DNA from: an uncultured Bacillaceae bacterium
GTDB taxonomy: Bacteria; Bacillota; Bacilli; Bacillales; Caldibacillaceae
Length of the DNA: 64,000 nt
Assembly (NCBI GenBank): GCA_937951955.1
Contig: CALGAD010000139.1
Span: 1 to 64,000 of the forward strand
Direction: 5' to 3'
The stretch's first letter is position 1; every line of letters begins with the position of its first letter. The position numbers were made by a program, and so were the translations under genes. This document shows positions 26,900 through 35,339 of the stretch, one piece after another. The notes under the pieces were generated by a model. It searched no databases and was not told the origin of the DNA. It saw only the letters and a program-made list of their open reading frames with translations.

Positions 26900-27488
26900 T
26901 ATCTTTGGCAATACGAATCGCTTCCACTTTATTTTTCGCCTGCAATTTTTGGAGAATTTCCGACATATAATTGCGCACAGTTCCAGCTGATAAAAATAAA
27001 GTGTGGGCAATTTCTTTATACGTATAACCTTGCGCTGAGTATCGTAAAATTTCCCGTTCTCTATCTGTCAGAGGGTTATCATCTTTAAATGATTTCAAAA
27101 TGAGTTCGTGATCGAATTCTTTTTTACCTTTCACGATTTTGCGAATTGATTGTGCCAGTTCTTCAACGGACCGGTCTTTTAATAGATAACCAGCGACATC
27201 CGCTTCTAGAGCCCGTTCAAAATAGCCCGGTCGCGCGAACGTCGTTAAAATAATTACTTTACAGCGCGAGGTGCCTTCTTTTAACTTCCGGGCAACATCT
27301 AATCCGGTCATGCCCGGCATTTCAATATCGAGTAAACAGACATCGGGATCAAGCCTTTCGATCATTGCCATTGCTTCATCTCCATCTTCAGCCTGGCCGA
27401 CGACTTCGATATCCTCTTCCAATTCCAAAAGCGTTCCTAACGCACCGCGCAGCATGCGTTGATCTTCGGCGATGACGACACGTATCAT
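26886..27488 (-). CDS. NarL/LuxR family response regulator
   Basis: Response regulator of 200 aa. Receiver domain with acidic pocket (AEDQRM), phosphoacceptor Asp54 in CLLDIEMPGMTG and Lys in LLKDRS. C-terminal LuxR-type helix-turn-helix is LTDREREILRYSAQGYTYKEIA then LFLSAGTVRNYMSEILQKL. It resembles DesR/YvfU. Its start overlaps the histidine kinase stop (ATGA), so the two form one signalling pair. Likely target: the ABC operon it belongs to. Confidence 0.92.
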   Translation of the reverse strand: MIRVVIAEDQRMLRGALGTLLELEEDIEVVGQAEDGDEAMAMIERLDPDVCLLDIEMPGMTGLDVARKLKEGTSRCKVIILTTFARPGYFERALEADVAGYLLKDRSVEELAQSIRKIVKGKKEFDHELILKSFKDDNPLTDREREILRYSAQGYTYKEIAHTLFLSAGTVRNYMSEILQKLQAKNKVEAIRIAKDKGWI

Positions 27489-28624
27489 CCGGCGGTCACT
27501 TCTTTCTGCTGTTTTTGGATTATCGGTATTTTGAGCGTTACCGTTGTTCCTTGATGATTCGATGCAATGGACAGTACGCCGTCAATGATGGATAGTCTTT
27601 CTTTCATCCCTTGAATCCCATTACCATTAGTCTTGTTCATTTTCATACCAATCCCATCGTCCTCAATGGTGATGATGAGGGATTTGGCTGACTGCTGAAA
27701 AGTTAAATAACAATTTTTTGCCCGACTATGTTTGACGACATTCGTTATCGCTTCTCTTAGACACATACTGATAATATTCTGGTTGATAAGTGGAATCGTA
27801 TCGAAATCTATTTTACCGGCATTATGGATGAAAAGGATCCCTGCTGCTGCGAGGGTTTTATCGATTTCCGGCAAGACTTCGGCAATTTTTAATTCCCGCA
27901 TATCTGAAACGAGTTCGCGAACTTGCCGGAGGGCAGCCCGTGATGTATCCTCGATTTCTTTCGCGGTTTTCTTTGCCTGTTCCGGATTAGTTTGAATAAG
28001 TTTTTGCACTAATTGGGCTTGCAAGTTCAATGTTGATAATGTATGTCCTAACGTGTCATGTAAATCCCGTGAAATACGCAACCGCTCTTCCCGTTTAATT
28101 AAGGCTTTGATCTGTTGGTTCGCTTCTTTTAGTTTTTCTTCCAGTTCCATCTGACGGTTCATGGAGCGCATGGCGATGGGGGATATTAACATGATGATAA
28201 ACAGAATGCTAATATTGATAAATTCCTGGATGCCATAGCTTGCATAAAAAATGACTAGTTCAGTCATTTTTACGAGAAAAAATATATTATATGCCCGTTT
28301 AAATAATTTATCGTTCATATACCAGCCTATGAAACTTGCGGAAAAGAAGCCGAGCAAAATATTATACGGATTGTACAATACGGTGAAAAGAAAAATAATG
28401 CCGATTTGAACACCTAGCCATAGATGATAATGGCGCATCCAATATAGCTCGCGATACGATATTAAAAAAAGAATTACGAGGACGATGCCGATCCAAAATT
28501 TCCAGCTCGAATCGGCACGGATAATATAGCTCAAAGGTCCGATTAAAAACAAAAGAAAAATATACGGATAAAAACCGAAGCGTTTTGGGAAGACGGGAAA
28601 ATTTAGTATGTTCAATTCGCTCAT
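27485..28624 (-). CDS. HisKA_3 sensor histidine kinase (DesK/YvfT-like)
   Basis: Membrane sensor of 379 aa. About five or six N-terminal helices without a large outside loop, a coiled-coil linker (RQMELEEKLKEANQQIKAL), then the dimerisation domain with phospho-His189 in SRDLHDTLGHTLS. The ATPase part has NVVKHSRAK (N-box) and EDDGIGMK (G1). Intramembrane sensors of this type detect lipid state or membrane-active compounds. It follows an ABC-2 exporter; the four-gene order ATPase-permease-kinase-regulator matches Bacillus subtilis yvfRSTU. Confidence 0.9.
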   Translation of the reverse strand: MSELNILNFPVFPKRFGFYPYIFLLFLIGPLSYIIRADSSWKFWIGIVLVILFLISYRELYWMRHYHLWLGVQIGIIFLFTVLYNPYNILLGFFSASFIGWYMNDKLFKRAYNIFFLVKMTELVIFYASYGIQEFINISILFIIMLISPIAMRSMNRQMELEEKLKEANQQIKALIKREERLRISRDLHDTLGHTLSTLNLQAQLVQKLIQTNPEQAKKTAKEIEDTSRAALRQVRELVSDMRELKIAEVLPEIDKTLAAAGILFIHNAGKIDFDTIPLINQNIISMCLREAITNVVKHSRAKNCYLTFQQSAKSLIITIEDDGIGMKMNKTNGNGIQGMKERLSIIDGVLSIASNHQGTTVTLKIPIIQKQQKEVTAG

Positions 28625-28631
28625 CCCCGCT

Positions 28632-29387
28632 TTAAGAGATATATTCGACGTTAGAAAGAGATTTCTTTTTTCTTCTATAAGTTGATATTAGCATAAATAT
28701 CAGGAAATAAGAGGTCAAAAATAATATGTTTTCCATTTCTGGAGCACCGCCCTGGACGACTTGCCAGGCACCGTTTCCATAATGGTAAGAAGGGAGCAGC
28801 TTGCCAATCTTTTGGATCGTTTCTGGCAAAAATTGCATCGGGGTCCACATCCCGCCGAGAATAGCGAGGGGAAAATAAAGTAAATTCGCAATCCCTGTTG
28901 CCGTATCGGCTTTTTTGATAGTGCCAATGATTGTTCCGAGGGCAAGAAATGGGAGCGTTCCTAGTAAGATCCAGACACCACAGGCGAACCATTGCGAAAG
29001 AGTAAGCTCAATGCCGTTGATAAAGAATCCGCCCAGAAACATGATGACGATAACGATCGCATGGACGATTGTTTGGCCGATAATTTTTGCCATAAATAGA
29101 GTGATTCCGGGAATCGGGACAATTTGTAAGAGCTTGCTCCAGCCTAACTGTCTTTCCGAGACAATTCGCACCCCAAATGCGATTATGGATCCTCCCATCA
29201 TGCCGAACATGGTCATTGACATGAGGAAATACGCCTGCCACATTTTCGGATTGTCCACATCGGTAAGGAATACTTTTGTATATAGTATATAAAAGGCAAG
29301 TGGCGTTACTAGCGTCCAGAAAATATAAGCAAAATTCCGGAAAAGACGGATCGCTTCAATCATACTCTGGTAAAACAGGACCCTCAT
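28632..29387 (-). CDS. ABC-2 type transporter permease
   Basis: Membrane component of 251 aa with six helices (FAYIFWTLVTPLAFYILYT, AYFLMSMTMFGMMGGSIIAF and so on). The ABC-2 signature region reads LYFPLAILGGMWTPMQFLPETIQKIGKLLPSYHYGNGAW, here named in parts only by its GGMWTP and LPSYHY blocks. It exports an unknown substrate, perhaps a lipid-like or antimicrobial compound, with the adjacent ATPase. Start ATG 29387 overlaps the ATPase stop. Confidence 0.88.
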   Translation of the reverse strand: MRVLFYQSMIEAIRLFRNFAYIFWTLVTPLAFYILYTKVFLTDVDNPKMWQAYFLMSMTMFGMMGGSIIAFGVRIVSERQLGWSKLLQIVPIPGITLFMAKIIGQTIVHAIVIVIMFLGGFFINGIELTLSQWFACGVWILLGTLPFLALGTIIGTIKKADTATGIANLLYFPLAILGGMWTPMQFLPETIQKIGKLLPSYHYGNGAWQVVQGGAPEMENILFLTSYFLIFMLISTYRRKKKSLSNVEYIS

Positions 29388-30295
29388 ATTATATTTCCCT
29401 CCAATTCTTCTACATTGGTTAACTGCGAAAAAGCATCCTCGAGACGTCCTTTTTCAATTTGCAAATCTTTGATCCGGATATTTTTCGCAAACAGGGCCGC
29501 GATGGTTTCTTCAACATTATTCGTTTCAATCATAATCCGGTTTTCTTTTTCATAAATGTTTAAAACGTACGGGAGTTTTTTAAACGCTGGGAAAGGAAAA
29601 GGCGAGTGGGTGAGAAATGAGACGATTTGTCGAGAAACATTCCGTTTTATAGCTTCCGGGCTCCCGTCCTGGATTAAATGTCCCTGGTTCAGTAAGAGAA
29701 TCCGATTGGCAAAATCGTCGGCTTCTTGTAAATAATGGGTGGTAAACACAACGGTCTTTCCTGCTTTAGCATACTGCTGGATGGTACGCCAGAACTTTTG
29801 CCTGCTCGCTATATCCATTCCAACGGTCGGCTCATCGAAAAACAATAGTTCAGGATTTCCCGCTAACGAGAGCGCGAAACTCACCCTTCTTTTTTGCCCG
29901 CCGGAAAGCTTTTCCGTACGCATTTTTAAATCAGTTTCGGAAAGATTGGTTAGTTGCTTTAACAACTGTAATGGCATGGGATTGGAGTAATAGGTTGTAA
30001 ATAACTGCAAAAGCTCAATTACCTTTACACCATCCATCAGGCTCACGTCTTGCAGCATCGCGCCGATTTTATCACGCACCTTTCGCTTATGCGGCGGTTG
30101 ATTGAATATGTTCACTTCCCCCGCTGAAGGTGACAGTAATCCGAGCATGATGTGCATTAGCGTTGTTTTCCCGGCACCATTCGGACCGAGGATGGCAACT
30201 ACTTCTCCTTTGTTAATGGAAAAAGAAACGTTATTCAGTGCCAGCTTTTTTGGAAATTGTTTCGTAATTTGCTGTAATTCAATTACTCTTTCCAT
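29384..30295 (-). CDS. ABC-2 type exporter ATPase
   Basis: First gene of the minus-strand exporter/two-component operon, 303 aa. Walker A GPNGAGKTTLM, signature EKLSGGQKRRVSFALSL, Walker B LLFFDEPTVGMD and H-loop VFTTHYLQEADDF. A C-terminal domain of about 80 residues follows, as in CcmA/NatA-like exporters. ATG 30295 has AAAGGAGGAGTTCGT upstream. With the permease and kinase-regulator pair it is arranged like a self-regulated efflux pump. Confidence 0.92.
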   Translation of the reverse strand: MERVIELQQITKQFPKKLALNNVSFSINKGEVVAILGPNGAGKTTLMHIMLGLLSPSAGEVNIFNQPPHKRKVRDKIGAMLQDVSLMDGVKVIELLQLFTTYYSNPMPLQLLKQLTNLSETDLKMRTEKLSGGQKRRVSFALSLAGNPELLFFDEPTVGMDIASRQKFWRTIQQYAKAGKTVVFTTHYLQEADDFANRILLLNQGHLIQDGSPEAIKRNVSRQIVSFLTHSPFPFPAFKKLPYVLNIYEKENRIMIETNNVEETIAALFAKNIRIKDLQIEKGRLEDAFSQLTNVEELEGNII

Positions 30296-30402
30296 ACGAA
30301 CTCCTCCTTTTCTTCATTGTATTGCACGCGAAAATTAAGTTTTAGTAGCTTTTGTAATGAATCGAGATGACAAATGTCATATTGCGGATACGATCTTTAG
30401 GC

Positions 30403-30434
30403 AAAAAAAAGCGGTCCTCTTTACAAGGACCGGA
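30403..30434 (-). terminator. Terminator of the second DMT transporter gene
   Basis: On the minus strand CCGGTCCTTG and GAGGACCGC form the stem (CGGTCCT/AGGACCG) and eight T follow. Confidence 0.82.
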
Positions 30435-30447
30435 GAATTGGTTTGTT

Positions 30448-31410
30448 TTATGCATTTTTTTCGAGATAACTCGTTGTCGCGTTGGGCTGTTCTGCTTTTT
30501 TTCCTTGATAGTTGATGATAAAAATACCGAGGGCGACGAGGACGATGGCACCCAGGATAAAAATATTTAATGTTTCGCCGGGGATGAACAGGACGGATAA
30601 CAATGTACCTGATACCGGGATCACGAACTTATAAATGCTAATTTCCCCGGCTTTGTTATATTTTAACAACTGATACCAAAGCATGAAAGCGACGGCAGAA
30701 AGTAAGCTAGAGTATAGAAGTAAACCCGTACCGAGGGGCGTAAAGACCATGGCATTCTCTTCCAGTTGCGGTATCCCCGTGATTAGCATGAGGCTCGCAC
30801 CGATTGTTAACTGCCAGCCGGTTAAGGCGAAAGGATGGATACCTGTAGCGAGTTCCTTGGCCATAATCGTACCTACAGCGCCGGCTAGTCCAGCAATAAT
30901 CATAAACCCTTCACCAGTTAGAGAAAAGCTCAATTGTAATTCCTGTCCCCAATTCGCCACAATAATACCGAAGAAACCGGCAATTAACCCGAGCACTTTT
31001 TGCCAGTTGAGGCGGTCATTTTTATAAAAGAAATGGGCGATCAATACGGTGAAAAATGTACCGCTCGAGGAGAGAATTGCTCCTTGCATGCCGGTTACTT
31101 TCGCCAGACCATTATAAAAGAAAAAGTATTGAATCGACGTTTGCACGATTCCGAGCAAAATTAATATGCCGATTTTTTTACGGGAGATCAAGAGTTCTTT
31201 TCGATTCGTAAAAAATAAAAAAATCAAGACGATAAGTCCGGCCAGGAAAAAGCGCAGGCCTGCAAAGACCATCTTGGCAATCGGATCATCTGGAGACATT
31301 TGTAATTCAGGATAACTGATTTTTAATACTGGAAAGGCGCTTCCCCAGAGCAAGGAACAAAAGATAGCAATGGCGATGACGGCCCATTTTTTCTGATAAA
31401 TAGATTGCAA
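30448..31410 (-). CDS. EamA/DMT family transporter
   Basis: Ten-helix permease of 320 aa with two EamA repeats (first: IAIFCSLLWGSAFPVLKISY; second: ELATGIHPFALTGWQLTIGA onwards). Possible amino-acid or metabolite exporter. I chose TTG 31410: the ribosome site TAGGAG lies 9 bases before it, whereas TTG 31419 directly abuts that site. It is unrelated in detail to the DMT protein at 19501. Confidence 0.86.
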   Translation of the reverse strand: MQSIYQKKWAVIAIAIFCSLLWGSAFPVLKISYPELQMSPDDPIAKMVFAGLRFFLAGLIVLIFLFFTNRKELLISRKKIGILILLGIVQTSIQYFFFYNGLAKVTGMQGAILSSSGTFFTVLIAHFFYKNDRLNWQKVLGLIAGFFGIIVANWGQELQLSFSLTGEGFMIIAGLAGAVGTIMAKELATGIHPFALTGWQLTIGASLMLITGIPQLEENAMVFTPLGTGLLLYSSLLSAVAFMLWYQLLKYNKAGEISIYKFVIPVSGTLLSVLFIPGETLNIFILGAIVLVALGIFIINYQGKKAEQPNATTSYLEKNA

Positions 31411-31673
31411 TCGATTCAACTCCTACACTTATTAAGTCTTGTACACTAGTTATCTATTTTAATCAAAAACGACTATCGGAGCAAATAGAGAAAATTTCCT
31501 TTTTATTTTGTCGCCCGGCTTTTGCTTATTTATTATATTGAAATATCAATCGGTTCAGAAAAGGAGTATTGAAAAATATATTTATTATTGAGATAATTAA
31601 ATAAATTCCGTATATAGTAAGCGTATACATATTTTCGGATCTCAATTTGACACAAAACAGAGGAGTGGGAGAC

Positions 31674-32834
31674 TTGAGTTTACGGGGAAAGGCTGCGATC
31701 ACGGGAATAGGGGAAACACTATTTGTCAAAGAAGGAGAAAAAACGATTTACGAATTAGCGGCAGAAGCGGCACGCCTCGCTTTACAAGATGCGGGGTTGG
31801 TGCCCCGGGATATTGATGGATTAATCACATTAGGTGCATTATCCACAACAGCCCGGATGAACAATACGCTAGCCAGTTATCTCGGTATCAAACCGACTTA
31901 TAGCGCGGAGGCTTCAGTTTACGGGGCAAGTGGCGGCATGGCCCTGAAATTAGCAGCAGAAGCGATAGCGAGCGGGACGGCCCGCAATATACTTGTCATC
32001 GGCGCCGATGTAAACTTTTTAAAACATCCGTCGAATGAAATGTGCGAACTCGCTGAAGCTTATCAAAAACCGTTCATCGGCGCGGGAATTAATCAACATT
32101 ACGGACTTGTCGCCACCCTTTATGATCATCTGTATGGAGACTCGAGCGTGGAACGGGCGAAAATTGCCGTGATGCAGCGTTATAATGCAAGTTTTAATGA
32201 GAATTCTTTATTTGGTCATAAGCCGTTAACCGTTGACGATGTGTTATCGGCACCTGTCATCTGTTCACCGTTAACTCTGTTTGAAATCGTGGCTCCTTGT
32301 GATGGGGCACTGGCCTTCGTTGTGAGTAAGGGAGAAGATGCAAAAGCTATTACCGATACCCCCGTTTTTATTGATGGGGTCGGCTTTTATAGCAGTCATA
32401 TGTTGCTGACGGATGCAGACTTGTGGCGCAGTGGTCTCGTTACTCCGATTCAACATTCTGCAAAAATTGCCTTCGAGATGGCCGGAATTACTCCTGATGA
32501 TGTGGATGTTTGCGGCTTATATGACTGCTATACGATTGCGGTGATTTTAACCCTGGAAGATATGGGCTTTTGTAGAAAGGGAGAAGGAGTAAGGTTCGTC
32601 GCTGAACATGATTTAACTTTTAAAGGGGATTTGCCGGTCAATACGAATGGGGGCCAGCTTTCTGTCGGTCAGCCGGGAGATGCTGGGGGGATGGTCAATA
32701 TTATCGAAGTTGTCCGGCAATTAATGGGAAAATGTGGTGAGCGCCAGGTGAAAGATGCCGAAATCGGTGTGACCAATTCCAATGGTGGCTTTTTCTCTAA
32801 TGAATGTACGCTCGTGTTCAGGAGGGGAGCGTAA
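31674..32834 (+). CDS. Thiolase-fold protein without catalytic Cys (SCP-x / Ltp2-like)
   Basis: Thiolase superfamily, 386 aa. At the place of the usual nucleophile the sequence is SVYGASGGMALK, with no Cys near residue 85. The late GHP motif reads NTNGGQLSVGQPGDAGGM and the second Cys region NSNGGFFSNECTL. The segment GLYDCYTIAVILTLEDMGFC (Tyr283, Tyr286) is typical of lipid-transfer/Ltp-type proteins such as the steroid side-chain aldolase Ltp2, which uses Tyr instead of Cys. Like Ltp2, it is followed at once by a DUF35 protein. An acyl-CoA aldolase role is therefore plausible but unproven. TTG 31674 follows AGAGGAG by 10 bases. Its stop overlaps the DUF35 start (TAATG). Confidence 0.82.
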   Translation: MSLRGKAAITGIGETLFVKEGEKTIYELAAEAARLALQDAGLVPRDIDGLITLGALSTTARMNNTLASYLGIKPTYSAEASVYGASGGMALKLAAEAIASGTARNILVIGADVNFLKHPSNEMCELAEAYQKPFIGAGINQHYGLVATLYDHLYGDSSVERAKIAVMQRYNASFNENSLFGHKPLTVDDVLSAPVICSPLTLFEIVAPCDGALAFVVSKGEDAKAITDTPVFIDGVGFYSSHMLLTDADLWRSGLVTPIQHSAKIAFEMAGITPDDVDVCGLYDCYTIAVILTLEDMGFCRKGEGVRFVAEHDLTFKGDLPVNTNGGQLSVGQPGDAGGMVNIIEVVRQLMGKCGERQVKDAEIGVTNSNGGFFSNECTLVFRRGA

Positions 32835-33229
32835 TGGATTTTTTTAATGAGGCAACGAAACATTTTTTTGCCGCATGCGAAAAGCAAAAGTTATGGCTAC
32901 AACATTGTCCCGTCTGTCAAAAACATATCTTCTATTTACGCGGTTTTTGTCCTGAATGCCTGGGACCACTGGAGCTAGTAGAAGCTACTGGAAAAGGAAA
33001 AATCATTTCTTATACGATCGTAGAAAAAAATCCGATGGATCCTTACTTCGCACAAATAACCCCGTATATCGCTGCCATTGTCGAATTGGCAGAAGGCGTG
33101 TTCATGTACACGAGAATAATAACGGATGAAACAAATGATATTACCATTGGCCAGGATGTAGAGGTTATTTTTGTTAAACAAAATGGAAAAACCGTCCCTG
33201 CTTTTCAACCGGTTTACCAAGCCAGATGA
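32834..33229 (+). CDS. DUF35 OB-fold protein with zinc ribbon
   Basis: Protein of 131 aa: an N-terminal helix, a rubredoxin-like zinc ribbon (CPVC at 25-28, CPEC at 39-42) and an OB-fold domain (GKIISYTIVEKNPMD, then EVIFVKQNGKTVPAF). DUF35 proteins pair with thiolase-like enzymes, including acetoacetyl-CoA thiolase/HMG-CoA synthase in archaea and Ltp2 in actinobacteria, shaping the acyl-CoA channel. ATG 32834 shares a base with the upstream stop, behind AGGAGGGG. Complex formation with the preceding protein is strongly implied. Confidence 0.9.
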   Translation: MDFFNEATKHFFAACEKQKLWLQHCPVCQKHIFYLRGFCPECLGPLELVEATGKGKIISYTIVEKNPMDPYFAQITPYIAAIVELAEGVFMYTRIITDETNDITIGQDVEVIFVKQNGKTVPAFQPVYQAR

Positions 33230-33245
33230 AAAAGGAGGATGTTGG

Positions 33246-34388
33246 ATGAAAACATCGATTTGTGAAGAATATGGAATCGACGTGCCGATTTTTGCATTTT
33301 CCCATAGCCCGGAAGTTGTGATTGCCGTTATTAATGCGGGAGGAATGGGCGTATTAGGAGCTTCGGGCATGACACCCGAGGAACTGGAAGGTGCTCTACA
33401 GCGCATCACGGCGGCCTGTCCGGGGAAAGCATTTGGCATCGATTTAATCTTACCGAATGATTATGTCGGAAAAGAACAGGGCGGTCTTGCGGATGAGGAA
33501 CTGGAAAAACAATTGCCAGAGGAGCATAAACAATTTGTCGAAAAACTGCTGGATGAATACGGGATAGGCGATACAGAAGTCGATCGCTCGCGGCAAATTG
33601 CTATCAATGCCGGCGCAAACGTGTCCTTAAAAGAAGCCCGAACGCTTGTTAATATTGCCTTTCGCTTTCCGATCAAGCTACTCGTCAATGCTCTTGGGGT
33701 TTTTCCCGAGGAATTTTTGAAGAAAGCACGGGAGAAAGGGATCAAAACAGGCGCGTTAGTCGGACAGGTGAAACATGCCATTAAACAAAAAGAAGCGGGC
33801 GTTGATTTAATCATTGCCCAGGGCTATGAAGCCGGGGGACATACAGGGGATATTGCTAATATGGTCCTCGTTCCGCAAGTGGTGGATGCCGTCAAGCCGA
33901 CACCGGTATTAATGGCTGGCGGGGTCGCCGATGGGAGACAAATTGCTGCCGCCTTTGCTTTAGGGGCGCAAGGCGTGTGGTCAGGTTCGGTATGGTTAAT
34001 GACGGAAGAAGCGGAAACCCATCCGGTCGTAAAGGAAAAGTTTAAAAAGGCAACATCTGCCGATACGTTGCGCTCCCGTTCGATTACAGGAAAATATGCC
34101 CGGCAATTAAAATCAGCCTGGACGGAAGCCTGGGAAGATCCGGATAGTCCCGAGCCGCTGCCAATGCCTTTACAGGGGAAACTTGTAAAAAAAGCAAAAG
34201 CGCGAATTGATGCAGAAGCGCTGCAAGGAAAGCCTGGTGCGGTTCAATTGATCAACTATTTCGTCGGTCAAAACGTCGGAATGCTAAAAGAGGAAAAACC
34301 AGCGGCAGAAGTACTTCGTGCACTCAATACGCAATTTGAAGATACGTTAGAAAAGTTAAGCCGCCTGCTTGAGTACAGAGGATCATGA
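33246..34388 (+). CDS. Nitronate monooxygenase / FabK-like FMN oxidoreductase
   Basis: TIM-barrel flavoprotein of 380 aa. Family marks: N-terminal VPIFAFSHSPEVVIAVINAGGMGVLGASG, the strand with QGYEAGGHTGD (the His next to FMN), and VLMAGGVADGRQIAAAFALGAQGVWSGS, the phosphate-binding loop of FMN. It could oxidise a nitronate, or act like FabK on enoyl thioesters. Third gene of the thiolase-DUF35 operon; ATG 33246 follows AAAGGAGGATGTTGG. In that context an acyl-CoA reductase or oxidase step seems likelier than nitroalkane detoxification, but this is inference. Confidence 0.85.
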   Translation: MKTSICEEYGIDVPIFAFSHSPEVVIAVINAGGMGVLGASGMTPEELEGALQRITAACPGKAFGIDLILPNDYVGKEQGGLADEELEKQLPEEHKQFVEKLLDEYGIGDTEVDRSRQIAINAGANVSLKEARTLVNIAFRFPIKLLVNALGVFPEEFLKKAREKGIKTGALVGQVKHAIKQKEAGVDLIIAQGYEAGGHTGDIANMVLVPQVVDAVKPTPVLMAGGVADGRQIAAAFALGAQGVWSGSVWLMTEEAETHPVVKEKFKKATSADTLRSRSITGKYARQLKSAWTEAWEDPDSPEPLPMPLQGKLVKKAKARIDAEALQGKPGAVQLINYFVGQNVGMLKEEKPAAEVLRALNTQFEDTLEKLSRLLEYRGS

Positions 34389-34423
34389 AGATAAGAAGAA
34401 AAATATACACTAATCGTCAAAAA

Positions 34424-34458
34424 AAAGCTTTGTCCATATGTTAGGGCAAAGCTTTTTA
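34424..34458 (+). terminator. Terminator of the thiolase-DUF35-NMO operon
   Basis: AAAGCTTTGTCC / GGGCAAAGCTTT stem with an ATATGTTA loop, A-run on the left and T5 on the right. The A-run lets it serve the convergent busR gene too. Confidence 0.82.
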
Positions 34459-34530
34459 TGTGAGGATTTTTTGATTGGTCAATTACCACAGAGGAATAAA
34501 CCTTTTGCTTGAAAAAAAGGAATTTCCTAT

Positions 34531-35148
34531 TTAATTTAAAAACAAATTCACTCGATCAATGATTTTTTCATCACCAATGATCAGTAAAATATCCCCTAAC
34601 TCAAATGTCGCATGGGGACCGGGGGAAAGGATGAGTTGACCTTTTCTTTTAATGGCGACAATCGTTCCTCCGGTATTTTCCCAAAACTTGACTTCGCCTA
34701 CTGTTTTACCGATAAAACGGCATTTCTCCGTAATCTCCACTTCCACGGGAGAAAGGGGGTTCGTATTTCGTAATGCACCTGAATAGTGAAGAATTTTGGT
34801 AATGGTATCCGTAAGTTTTTTGTCAAGAGCGGCCCGTTCATTGATTAATGAGCGTGCTTCCTGTTCCAGCTCTTTCAGACTTTTAATATCAGAAAAACGT
34901 CTAATGAATTTTAAAGCGTTTTCCCGGGAGGAAATAATAACGCCACTTCCCTTTTCTGAACGAACGATCTGAACATCTTCTAAAATTTTGATCGACTTGC
35001 GAATCGTTTCTGGAGAAACGTTGTATTCACCGGCTAAGGTGGAGCGACCGTATATTTTCTCTCCCTCTTTAAATTCACCGTCATAAATGCGATTGGCTAT
35101 ATCAAGGGCGATAATTTGATAAATTGGCATTTGATTTTCCGTTTTCAT
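34531..35148 (-). CDS. busR: BusR-like GntR/RCK_C repressor of osmolyte uptake
   Basis: The 205-aa protein has a GntR winged helix (IANRIYDGEFKEGEKIYGRS, SPETIRKSIKILEDVQIV, GSGVIIS; residues 8-75), a coiled-coil middle (LEQEARSLINERAALDKKL) and a C-terminal RCK_C/TrkA_C domain (CRFIGKTVGEVKFWEN to LLIIGDEKIIDRV). This is the architecture of BusR, the c-di-AMP-dependent repressor of the BusAB glycine betaine importer in streptococci and lactococci. It is divergent from just such an importer. ATG 35148 is followed by ENQMPIYQIIALDIA. The ligand c-di-AMP is inferred from the family. Confidence 0.82.
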   Translation of the reverse strand: MKTENQMPIYQIIALDIANRIYDGEFKEGEKIYGRSTLAGEYNVSPETIRKSIKILEDVQIVRSEKGSGVIISSRENALKFIRRFSDIKSLKELEQEARSLINERAALDKKLTDTITKILHYSGALRNTNPLSPVEVEITEKCRFIGKTVGEVKFWENTGGTIVAIKRKGQLILSPGPHATFELGDILLIIGDEKIIDRVNLFLN

Positions 35149-35339
35149 CTATTGTCATCCTTTTAGACGATAATTTGTCCTATCTAATATATTATCATAT
35201 ATAATTTCATGTTCAGGGGAAAGCTATAATGAGATGACATGAGGCAGAGAAAATCGGTAATAATTTTATTTTGTTGAAAAAGTGCCAACTTGTATGATAG
35301 TATTGGGTTGTTGCTTAAAAATAAGAAAGGGGGAAGCCT
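35149..35339. promoter_or_regulatory. Divergent regulatory region of busR and the osmolyte importer
   Basis: The importer promoter is likely TTGTTG (35271-35276) with TATGAT (35293-35298), 16 bases apart. A GAC...GTC imperfect palindrome lies near 35165-35178, just before the busR start, in an AT-rich stretch. I cannot point to a single clear BusR operator. Confidence 0.5.

Noticed and set aside
29384..30295. Sodium exporter NatA
   Set aside because: The ATPase is NatA-like only at superfamily level; the following permease and kinase pair fit a yvfRSTU-type exporter better.
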